A stretch of 64,000 bases of DNA from Euborellia annulipes (taxonomy: Eukaryota; Arthropoda; Insecta; Dermaptera; Anisolabididae): assembly GCA_023213315.1 (NCBI GenBank), contig JAKCPI010001634.1, positions 87,241-151,240 of the forward strand, written 5' to 3'. This document shows, piece after piece, positions 25,245 through 37,100 of the stretch. Below the pieces are notes generated by a model. That model worked only from the letters and a program-made list of their open reading frames with translations, ran no database searches and was not told the origin of the DNA. The position numbers and the translations under genes are program-made. How positions within the stretch are numbered: the first letter of the stretch is position 1; each line of letters opens with the position of its first letter.

Positions 25245-25518
25245 CAGTGGCGTATTGAGCTCAACTCGCGCCCGGGACACAATACCTTTTTAGCGCCCCC
25301 CCCTTCGAAAACCATATAATATAATATGTAAAATGTATACAAAATTATTATATTACACTGCCACTAAACTAAAATATATTTTCAAGAAATCAATTATAAT
25401 AAAAAATAAAAATTATCAAGCAATTTTTTGTTTTGCGGACCATTTGGCGCCCCTTTGTGAGTAGCGCCCGGGGCATGATGACCCCTTGCCCCCACCCTAT
25501 CCCCTCGCTACGCCACTG
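25245..25518. mobile_element. hAT-type MITE with perfect 8-bp TSD
   Basis: TIRs CAGTGGCGTA and TACGCCACTG; flanked on both sides by CTACTCAT (25237-25244 and 25519-25526). Non-coding, 274 bp, with C-rich segments near both ends. It lies in the divergent region between RSRC1 and TUBGCP4. Confidence 0.85.
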
Positions 25519-25596
25519 CTACTCATTTGCTCCTCCAGATTCGTTTTCCAACTCCAGCCAGCGCAATTGGTTAAAATTGTTGCCTTCATGCCAACA

Positions 25597-25905
25597 CAAG
25601 GGCGGATACAAGGGGGGGGGGGGGGTAAAGGGGGTATTTAAAAAAAAAAATTATTTTTAATGTAAAATTTTAAAAATTAATATTTAAAAATTCGATTTGT
25701 ATTAAATACAAAAAATTTCGGTTCCGCGAAAGAGGCAATGTTCCGCGGGCGGCATATGAGAAAAATTTTGGTCCCGCGGGTGGCAAAACTTTTCCGTCTT
25801 TGGTCCGCAAAAAGATGGAATGTTCCGCGGGCGGCAAAAATTTTTGTATCCGGAAAAATTTTTGAGATTACCCCTCCCGAGAAACACCTCTGGATCCGCC
25901 CTTGT
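25597..25905. mobile_element. GGCGGATCC-type TIR element
   Basis: Starts GGGCGGATACAAGGGG and ends CTCTGGATCCGCCC, so the ends match the 31045 MITE in inverse order. Inside are repeated CCGCGGGCGGCA boxes (25743, 25824). No clear TSD. Confidence 0.6.
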
Positions 25906-26077
25906 GCCAACATAAAAAAAGTAAAAGTTATTTAAAAATATGTCAAAATTCCCTAAACAGAGGGTTACCAAAATGTATATTCCACAAATCCTTTCTCTCG
26001 TTATAATGACAAATAAATGAAATTATAAGTTAGCATTAAAAATAAAAGGGAATTGATAATATGATTTAAAAAAAAAA

Positions 26078-26170
26078 AAGTGCAGGAGGTGGATTTGAAC
26101 TCGCGAAGTTTGGTTACGTGGGAATGGAAAAAAAAAAAAGTGACAGTTTAGCCACTTGAGCCACACTTTG
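26078..26170 (-). other. tRNA-like end of palindrome 2, left
   Basis: Complement of the right end: GTGGCTCAAGTGGCTAAACT and GAGTTCAAATCC on the - strand, with an internal T run of about 11. Confidence 0.45.
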
Positions 26171-27286
26171 CTTAAATTTGCAAAAGGGAAAATAAGCCAT
26201 ATAAGAAACATGAAATAAAAGAAGTATTAAAAAAATTTTAATATTCCACATATGATATAGCATTTTTCATTACTTTTTATGCTGATTAATAATTTATAAT
26301 CAAAACTTTAAAGGCATGCCTAGTTTTCAAATAATTCAATGGACAAACGTCAGATTGTTTATGTCTTAATGTAAATTAAACCAAAACTCTATCTAATATA
26401 TGATACATGTCATTAATTCTTGAATTTCCCCTGATTCCAGAGAACTAAAGCGGTTTTAATTATATGATCTAATTTGGGAGTTATTGGCGATCAAAGTTAA
26501 GCTTATTTTCGACCTTAATGACATCATACACTCAATTCTATATATTTTCGAAAAAGCTTATTTAGCATTGTCTGATTAAAACCAAATTTTTTCCAGAGAT
26601 TTATAATTAAAAAATGAGTTTTTTTCTAAAGTTTCATTGAGATTGGTAAAGAAATAAATAAAATATTGACTATTTTGTAAATTGACTTTTAGAATTGGGA
26701 TCTCAGATTCAAGCCTAGACCCGGTTCACAGAGCGCTCTCTTTACCAATCCGCGATTCCGAATTCTAAAACTTAATTTACAAAATAGTCAATATTTTATT
26801 TATTTCTTTACCAATCTCAATGAAACTTTAGAAAAAAACTCATTTTTTAATTATAAATCTCTGGTAAAAATTTGGTTTTAATCAGACAATGCTAAATAAG
26901 CTTTTTCGAAAATATATAGAATTGAGTGTATGATGTCATTAAAGTCGAAAATAAGCTTAACTTTGATCGCCAATAACTCCCAAATTAGATCATATAATTA
27001 AAAGGGGTTTAGTTCTCTGGAATCAGGGGAAATTCAAGAATTAATGCCATGTATCATATATTAGATAGAGTTTTTGGTTTAATTACATTAAGACATAAAC
27101 AATCTGACGTTTGTCCATTGAATTATTTGAAAACTATTTATGCTATTGACATTTTGATTATAAATTATTAATCTGCATAAAAATTAAAGAAAAGTGATAT
27201 ATCATATGTTGATTATTAAAATTTTTTTAATACTTCTTTTATTTCATGTTTCTAATAAGGCTTATTTTTCCGTTTATTAATTATAT

Positions 27287-27380
27287 AAAGTGTGGCTCAA
27301 GTGGTTAATTCGTCAAGTAATATTTTTTTCCATTCTCATGAAACCAAACTTCGCGAGTTCAAATCCACCTCCTGCACTTT
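27287..27380 (+). other. tRNA-like end of palindrome 2, right
   Basis: AAAGTGTGGCTCAAGTGG, later GAGTTCAAATCCACCTCC and TGCACTTT before a T tract. Pairing of the first and last 8 bases is kept with two wobbles. Confidence 0.45.
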
Positions 27381-28107
27381 TTTTTTTTCATTTTTAACTG
27401 TTTTTTTATATCTCATGTGAGGGAGGAGGGGAGGCTGGCGCGCGCGCCAAAAGTCACCTGGCACCAGGGAGGCGGTAACCAAGTGTCGTTCTTTTGTATT
27501 ATTTTAGTTTCTAAACTGCATATTTATTAAAATTTTATTTAATTTTATATTTTATTATTTATTAAAAATTAATTGTTTAAATAGAATTGAATTTTAAAAT
27601 TTCTTAATTTCTTATAAATAACCAAAGTATTCTCGATTTAACATATGATACATATATGATAGAAATTCTAGTTAACAAGTGTTTCTTAATTACTGCCACT
27701 TTCAACAGTATCATAAAAACACTTGTTGGCACCGGAGTTATATCCTCAAGCTAGCCACGCATTTAATTGAAAACATATCTGCCAATATGAGTAATATCAC
27801 AGTAAAAAAAAAAACACAATTTTAAAATATTTAAGTAAATTTCTTTTTGTTTTATTGAAGAAACATTTGAAAATCAATAGATAAACATTTTTTAAAAACT
27901 CTCTAATGACCTTAAATAGATGTTAATGACCCAAGAGTGAACAATATAAAAAAGGCGCTACCCAAGTAGCTAATCAAAACTTGTGCCGCTCAACGTGACA
28001 TTTACATCCATCAAATCAAACATCAAATTATCAAATCCACCTAAATGACAGAAGAGTTTGATATTTCTTATAAATCAATTTAAAATTATATAAATACTAC
28101 GAATAAA

Positions 28108-31100
28108 ATGCTCCATGAGGCTCTCTTTGCTCTATCCGGATATCCAGGACGAATTTTTAATTTTCAAAAAGATGAAGTTGGTTTTATTTAATCTGTTTTT
28201 TATTTCTATATATTTAAAATTTTTTAATTTATTTTAGGTGGAGGAATATTTATTACATCCATCTGAAAAACATCTAATGAATAGGATTCTTTGTATAGCA
28301 AAGAAATATTATATTTTAAAATCTTTTATGCAAAAAGTTCGATTCCAATTGGGATTTGAAGAGGACAGAGAAAATCAAGGTAATAAGAAATATTTTACTA
28401 ATTAAAACACTTCAAGTTTTTATTGTGCAAAATATTAATAAAATTAAAATAATTTAGCAAGTTATCAAAGATTATTTCTTCGCTTGTGTGCCAAAATAAG
28501 CGATAGGCGTATTTTCATTTAACTACCTCACTCTAGACTTATATATGCAAATGTATACCTTATGTAGACAAATATCCCAACCATTGTAAAAAATGATCAC
28601 AACTCACAAGGAGAACTCTGCAGAAGTGCCTTAATGGGTCCATGAGTGGTGCTGTCTAAACTTTATGAGCTTGAATATTAGTAAATGTTCGGTAGATTGT
28701 CCCTATTTATTGGAGAAAATTCGCTTTAATGTATAGGAAGGGGCAATATTAAGTCCCACCCATGCGTTTTCTACTTGTGATTATTTCATTGTTTTTAAAT
28801 GTCACAGTGCAAATGATCCAATTATATTTGGTTACAACTTTAATGATTCTACCCTAATTAGACTCACATGTAAAAGATCTGGGTGTTACCATGACAGAAA
28901 ATTTTCAATTTTTCGATAATTTATGTAATAAAACCAATAGATTGTTAAATATGATCTAAAGGTTATCCAGGAACTTTACAGAGCCGTCTGTTAAATATAG
29001 ATTATACTGTGCAGTTGTGCGGCCGAGGAGTACTGCTGTATTGTCTGGTCGCCTTAAACAATCTAGAATTGTAGGAAATTGGAAGGTACCCAAAGGAGAT
29101 GCTCAGGATAAGAAGGGATACAATCATATAGATATGCCAATTAAATGAACTATATTTAGAATTCAACTTATCTAGTCTAGAGTCCTATGACCTGTTGTTT
29201 TTTCATAAATTCTTAAATCGGGAGAATAGATTGTCCCTATTTATTGGAGAAAATTCGCTTTAATGTATAGGAAGGGGCAATATTAAGTCCCACCCATGCG
29301 TTTTCTACTTGTGATTATTTCATTGTTTTTAAAAAAATATAAATTTTTTAATGAAAACTTTCATGGTTCAAACCTAGAAAATTTCCAATAAAGATTTTCA
29401 TTTTCTTTTATAAAAACAATGAAATAATCACAAGTGGAAAATGCATGGGTGGGACATTAAATTAACCCTCACTGTACCTGTAAGGAATACCAGACTAAAT
29501 CTACCATTTAATGTTCCTTGTGCTAAAACAAATTATCTCTATAATAGTCCAATGTTGCGGGTGATGCAAGAAGCTATCGATATGCCCCCGGACTGTGATA
29601 TTTTTTACTTCTCGCTAGAACAATTTAAGAAGAGGTGTATAAAAAAAAAAAATAATTTCAATTTAATCTTTTATTGTTATGTTTTGTTTGAATTTTATTT
29701 TATTTTATTTTTATTTATGTTAAATTTCACAAATGTAACCAATTGAATACTAGAACGTGGCTGTAGCTGATATGTTGAATAGGAAAGAGGATGCAGCCAA
29801 ATAATTGAGCCTCTATTTGGTAATAAACACTCTTTATTGGAACGTTTCGGCTGGAATCAACCCTGCCATCTCCAGCCTTCAAAGAGCTTATTTAAATTTT
29901 ATATACATAAATAGAGTTGTCATTCGTTAATACAAGTTATTTGCAGTGATTCTACGAAGTTCAGGGGTGATTATAAGCCTGAACTTTGTAGTATAACTTG
30001 TTGGTATTTTTGAAATGCAAATAACTTGTATTAACAAATGACAACTCTATTTATGTATATAAAATTTAAATATGCTCTTTGAAGGCTGAAGATGGCAGAG
30101 TTGATCCCAGTCGAAACGTTCCAATAAAGAGTGTTTATTACCAAATAGAGGCTCAATTATTTGGCTGCATCCTCTTTCCTATTCAACAAAAAATGTAATC
30201 AATTTGATTTGTAGGATGTATATATATACGTATAAAGACAGCATCAAGCATCTTTTTTTTTGTAAAAGGGTAGTTTAAACCCGTTTAAACAATAATAAAT
30301 AAATAAATATGTAGTAGAGAGAGACTTTTACTGTCGAGTAAAATTTAATATCTATTTCTTCTCTTCGCCACAGATCTAGAAGAAAATAAATTCATTCATG
30401 GATTATATCTTCAAGCATTTTGCGATGGTCTCGATGAAGTCCTCCAGCCTTATATTAATGAAATTTGTGAGATGGAAGAAAAAATTTTAAATAATCCAGA
30501 AACCACTTTGAGTTTTATTGTTCTTACAGCGGAAAAATATGATGAGAAATTTTCTATTTTAATTCCTATGATTCAAGAGGTGAGTTTGTTTCTTTTTTTT
30601 TTCTTTTGTTCATATATTGAAAAGAATTATAATTTTTTCCAGATAAAAAAAAATAGAATTTCTGGTTGTAATCTCCTTTCATACATTTTTATGAATTTGT
30701 CTTCAGGCGGTGTCGAATTGAGAGAGAATTTGAAATTGTAGGAAACTTTTTTGTTTTCTTCGTTTATCTCTTTATATTTTTATTTTCTCTAGAATTTATT
30801 TCTTTTTAGGCTTCTTAAACATTGCTATCAAGTATTTTTCCAACAATTAGCCAATTGGCTGATTTTTGGCACATTGAATGATTCACACGGGGAATTTTTC
30901 ATTAGTAAAGTTGAAAAAAATGAGGATCAATTAGCAATGACTTCAACTAATGAAGTTGATCTGTCGATTCACGTCAGCGAATCTCTTCATGTAAGAAATC
31001 TTTCTTTTTTATTTCATTCTCTTCATAATTGATTAGATGTCATCCAGTGGCGGATCCAGAGGTGTTTCTCGGGGGGGGTAATCTGGAGTGACTGGTCGCA

Positions 31101-34100
31101 CAGCACACTATTTTTTTCTTAATTTCGGTAATTTAAAGGCGCATTCTGTACTTGTTTGCCAGAATATAAATACAAATCAAATTTTTAAGTATTAATTTTT
31201 CAAATTTTACATTAATAATACATTTTTTTTTCAAAAAAAAAGTATTTTTTTCAAATCTCAGAGGGGTAATTACCCCCTTTACCCCCCCCCCCCCTCCCCT
31301 TGTATCCGCCCACCTTGATGTCATCTGGCAAATAATTTTAAATTTAAATTTGATATATATATCTAACAAAGCTGTGAGTGTTAATGTCAAATTTTGAGTT
31401 ATTTATTGACGAGACCAAACATCCCATGGCCCCCGTGAATCGAACCCAGGATCTCCAGCCTTTCCGAGACATAGACGTGCTGTCCATTGCTTGCACCAGG
31501 CCACCGAACCCTCGACCTACACCAATAAAACTTATATGCAATTAGTCGTGCAAGTTACTAACTAAGTGAAAAACTTTAAAGAAAACTTGTGCGCCGCTTG
31601 TTAAATCAGTAGAGGGACAGACATCTGGGTCTGCCCTAGCATACTACTGTAAGCAGCAAAGTCTTTAAGGCCGTGGGGTCCCGTTATAGTTAAATATTTT
31701 CGAGATTTATATATTTGAATACCATTATCTAAAAATTTCGATTCTCAGACGAGTACAATATATTTATAAATTGTAGCAGTAGCTTCCCTCGTACCATGAA
31801 TGACCGTTAAAAAATTATTTTTATACATATATACATAAATATATAAAAAAACAAATCATCAATTCACAACCGTTTAGTTCCTATAAAAAACGATTTCAAT
31901 TTATAAAAAAATAGATAAAGACATGAATTAATTAGCCTATATATATAGAAAAAATATTAACCCTTTTTTTTTTACTTTTAGGGATTTTATCCAGGATTTT
32001 CAGAATATAAAATTAAATTTGAATTAGTTCCTTGTATGATACGAATTCCATTCGCTTATAAAATTCTTTTTATTGGACAAACAATACAAATGTTTCAGAA
32101 AACACCTTCTATCAAAAACCAAGGTAAGCCCAAGTTTTTATATATATATATATCAATATATAAACATTCACATTTATTAAAACTTCCGAACTTCTTGCTT
32201 TTAGAAAACACAAATTTATCATTTTGGTATAAAAAAGAGCCAGAATTTTGGAAAAAGTTTCAACAATTACAAAACCAAGAAGAAATTCATCCTTACGATT
32301 TAGAGAAACTTTTAGATGAAATTCGACTTTTAGTCACGGAAGTTAGTCCATTAAATGAATTTAAATAAAAATTGTATATTTCTCATTTATTAAAAAAAAA
32401 AATATATGTTTTAGCATTTATGGCATTTGGCCGTTGAAGAGGCTTCGTTATTTGTTCAATTAAAATACATGAAAGATTTTTTCCTTTTGGGCCGTGGCGA
32501 TTTATTCAACGAATTCCTTTGGAGTACCTCGGCCTTGTTAAAAAAAGCCCCAAATAATAACATCAAAAGTGGTAAGTAAATAATAATAAATTTTCATGGT
32601 GATGGAGTTAGAGGAAAAACAAGACTTCGATTCATTTTATTTAAATTAAAGACTTTTCGGTATTTTGGCTCCATCCGCAGAGCCGGCTAGCAATAATCAA
32701 AGGGTTTAATTTCTGCTCTCAACACACCACAGATGATTACTGGTGTCGCTGTAAAATTTGATTATTGCCAGCGAGATTAAAGGATGTTCTAGACCTGGAG
32801 TCAAAGCATCAGATCCGATTCAAAAAAAGACGTTAATTTAGATAAATTGCCTCATGTCTTGATTTTATTCCGATCAGAGGCGTAACTATATTGATTGGCA
32901 CCCCCCCCCTCTCAGGTACAGGAATGCCCCCCCCCCAAAAAAAAAAAAAAAAAAAAAAATTTAATCAGGTTATAGAATTCAAAAATAATATAAATATATT
33001 TTATTATTTTAAAAAATATTTAACAAATATTAAGTCCCACCCATGCGTTTTCTACTTGTGATTATTTAATTGTTTTTATAAAAGAAAATGAAAATCTTTA
33101 TTGAAAATTTTCTAGGTTTGAACCATTAAAAAATATATAAAATTTATTTAAAAACAATGAAATAATCACACGTAGAAAACACATGGATGGGACTTAATAT
33201 TGTCCCTCTCTGTACCTCCTGAATTCAAATATGTAATTAGTATTTTTTCAGGCATAGTTTTAGAGATATAGAGAAAAATAAATTTTAATAGGAAATTTGC
33301 TCTAAAGTTGCTCTTATTTTAAATTATTTTAAGATTTTGAAGATTTTTTTAAGGCCTCATCCCTTCAAAATATGCAAAAAAATCGAATTTTTACAGTTTT
33401 TGAAACTTTGGACACCCCTAATACAATTTTTACTACCCCTGAATAAAAAAAAACAAATATTATGGTATTCTATAGTTCTTCATCTTACCAAAAATCATTC
33501 ATTTTTGAAAATCTATTAATTTTTAACAAAATATTGAAAAAAATGGTTATCAAAGAAAGACTTTTGGAAAATTAAAGCATTATAGAATATCGTTAATACA
33601 CGATTTTTGCATTCGGGGTGGGAAACAATTCTGTTCAAAGTTAGAAAAAAACTGAAAAAATTCGATTTTTCTAAACTTTTAGTGCTTTGCACTCTGATTG
33701 TACTGAAACTTGAATATTTCTATATATTTTAACTATCTGAATAGTTTTAAGGGTGTGCTCTAAACAAGGCCTTAAAAAATCTTGAAAAATTAGAGCCTTG
33801 TTTCGAGGACATTTTCTATTAAAATTTATTTTTCTCTAAAACTATGCCTGATGGGGCAAAACTGATGGCATTTTTTGAATCAGCGCTACCCATATACTCA
33901 AGTATAGCTCATAAAACACTAGAAAAAAATTCACTGTTTTATTAAGATATCTTAATGAATTGTAAAATTTATTTTGTTGATAATGTGTTTTTATTTTTTA
34001 AATTCTATTATATATTTTTTATGTGGTTCTCTGCGCCCCTTGAACTCTTGCGCCTCCCCCCCCCCCCCTTCCGCATTGTGAGGTCTGCAGTGTTATTTAC

Positions 34101-37100
34101 CCCTCTGATTCTGACTACTTTATTCGCCATTAAACCTACAACCAATTTAACAAATTTTATTTTTTAGAACTGAATGTTGCGTTTCAAATTTCCGCCCAAA
34201 AGATTTTCCTCAATGATGAAATTGCTTTGGAGAAATTCTCTTTATTTGTTCCTGGCAAAGATGCATTTTCTGAAGAAACTCAGCCTCCAAGTAAAAAAAA
34301 TACTTTAATAATATAAAATTGTACAGCATAATCAGCGATTCTCAAATGTTTTCCTCTCATTCATAACTTTTTTATTTTTATTCTTTCCTTTTTTTTAATC
34401 GTACTCAAAAAAGTTATAAGGGAGTGGGTCCTTATACGATTTGAGAATAGCTGATTTGAATGATAATAAATAATATTTAAGTAATATTAATTTATTTTTT
34501 TATTTTAGAAAATTGTTGGCAAGTGATCTCATTTAAATATAACGTTAGTCATCCTCTTCATTTACTTTTCACACCTGTTGTATTAGAAAACTACAATCAT
34601 CTGTTTCGGTTTCTATTACGAGTTAACAAAACACAAATGGATCTCAATCAAGCTTGGATAGAACAAATTAGATTAAAAGATTCCAGGTAATGTATATATA
34701 ATTTTTGTAGTAAAGAATAAAGAGAAGCAGCTACGTTTATTTCAGGGGGTTTAAGGGGGGGGGGGGGGAGGGGGGGGGGGGAAAAAAAAAAAGGAAAAAA
34801 AGGAAAAAAATGAGGGGAAAAAGGTGAAAAAAAACGAGGGGGGGGAAGGAGGGGGGGGGGGGAGGGGGATTTATTAGTCTCTTCAAGCCGACGTCTCGGT
34901 CAGATTTACGACCACAATGGCGCAAATGTATAAATTTATACAATTGCGCCATTCGACTTTTTGAGGAATTTTGTTGACACGCTTCAGCCCTAAGGCTGAA
35001 CGCACACCAATTGAGAAAAACGTTTTCGAACAAGAGCAAAACGTTTTGCTCGATGCCAACGCACACCGATCGAGCAAAAACGTTTTCGGACAAAACATTT
35101 TGTTCGAGAATGTCGAATCATGTATGTGTTTTGTCTCTTTGGTGTGCGTTGACCCATAGAAAAGCATTGAAAAAACAGTTTTAGGCAAAAACGTTTTGTT
35201 CGAAAATATTTTTGCTCATTTGGTGTGCGTTCAGTCTAAGGATGGCTATATATCTGACTAAAACGTCGGCTTGAAGTGACTAATAAACGAAATAAACTTA
35301 GCTGCAATCGCTCTTTTCTTTATTCCTTACTAAATAACTTTTAGACAAAAAAGTAAAAACGAAAATATTTATTTAATTCAAAAGTATAAGCCTCGCTATA
35401 TTCTAATTTGGCCCAGAAAGATACAAGTAGATAACAGATACAGGAGATTATCTCATTAGATGTTTAAAGCAAGTGAGCTAAAGTTTCATAACTTATAGAA
35501 AATAACAAAAAGAATTATATATATTATAGGATCTCGAACCAGGTGATTCAATCTTAAGTTACTCACAGTTTCCAGGCTGGAGAGGATGGATATTTCAGTT
35601 TACAAATAAGGGAACACAATTTTTCTCTTATTTGTTGGTGGGAAGGGCGTGATTAATATCTTAGAAGAATGGAAGGGGTGGCAGGAAGGAGTGTCTCAAA
35701 AAAGAAATCCAGAAATTCGCGTTCGGTCCAAATTTATTTGAATCATCAGGCATCAGGAGTTGTCATATGTAAATTATATAAAATATTTAATCATATGTTG
35801 CTCGACTGTTAATGACATTAGAAATTTTGCCATCTGCAACGAAGGCTTAGATATGTGAGGAAGTACTTATTACTTCCTCACATATCTAAGCCTTCGATTG
35901 CAGATGAGCAAAATTTTAATGTCATTCAAGTCCAGCAACATATGACATATGATTAAATATATTTATATAAATTTACATATGACAACTCTGATTGCTGATG
36001 ATGGTCAAATAATTTGGACGAAACGTCGAATATCTGGGAGTTTCATTGTTTTGGAGACACTCTTCTGATGCTACCTCCTTCATTTTAAGATTTTCTCTTA
36101 TTTTTTATTAAAATTTTATGGCCAGTTGCTCATCAAGTTGGCTAAAAGATATTAATAAAAAATAAGAGAAAAATTGTGTTCCCTTATTTGTAAATACATC
36201 CTTTCCAGACTGGAATCTGTGATTAGCTTAAGGGGGTTCAGGAGCGATGTCTAAACATACTTTAATTATCACATATTAATTAAGAAGTTTTAAAAATAAG
36301 CTTAGATGATTTATTTAAAAATAAACTGTCAAATTAGTTCAGCATTTTTGCAATAGATGGCAGGCTAGTCTAACAGCCGATATAGTATTAGCCTATGAAT
36401 GGCCCATATTTATATATTTTTATGCTTTTATAAAAGATACATAATATATAATAACATTTATCAAGTATTTATTGTTAAAAGATCAATAAAAATCAACCAA
36501 ATGCATTAAATATTATTAGCTATCATCCTGACATCTCTTGGCAAATTTTTGAATTACTTGATTTTTTGGGCATACTTTTTATGACACACTACGCCATCTT
36601 ATCGGGAAAAACATGCGTAACACCTTCGCTCCCGTTCCCCCTTAAGAAGAATTATATATTTCAAAAGTATTAATTAAGCCCTGCTATGATTAATAAAACC
36701 AGGTGTTTATCCGCTTCCCCCTCCCCCCTCAAAGTGACACTTGTCGCACAGATGCAGCGCAGAACTGTATTGCCCTGCTCTACGTATGATTTCAGGATCC
36801 CCCTCCTAAAATGTGAGGCACTGCTCATCGGACCTTAACGTCGTTTCTCTCATTTTAGGTTAAATATGATTGCATGGCCATTACGAAACAATCTTTTATT
36901 TCTTATTAACAATCTACAATATTATCTACAAGTGGATGTATTGGAGAGTCAATTTGCCACGATGATGTCTACAATAAATAATACTCGTGATTTCGAAGTC
37001 ATTCAGAAGGCTCATTCTCTTTTCCAAGCGAATATACTCTCACAATCCTTTCTTCTTCTTGAGGTAATTATATTATTCTTAAAATTTTGATTTATTTAAC

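Larger units (their letters stand above)
26078..27380. repeat. 1.3-kb palindrome, copy 2 with inverted spacer
   Basis: Same arms as copy 1. Its spacer (26697-26760) reads TGGGATCTCAGATTC at its left, the reverse complement of copy 1. The shared left flank (25921-26077) keeps the copy 1 orientation; the right flank is unrelated. Lies between RSRC1 and TUBGCP4. Confidence 0.85.
34707..35330. mobile_element. Penelope-like foldback remnant with nested R3 element, TUBGCP4 intron 10
   Basis: Ends AATAAAGAGAAGCAGCTACG (34716 on) and the near-complement at about 35295-35330. Internal boundary CTTCAAGCCGACGTC at 34883 and complement at 35254-35270. The ribozyme core is decayed (ACTAAAACGTCGG). An R3 TIR element occupies 34988-35238 and a pure purine tract 34745-34869. 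Confidence 0.6.

Noticed and set aside
29441..29746. 101-aa frame as a host gene
   Set aside because: It is the C-terminal remnant of a LINE reverse transcriptase joined to MITE sequence.
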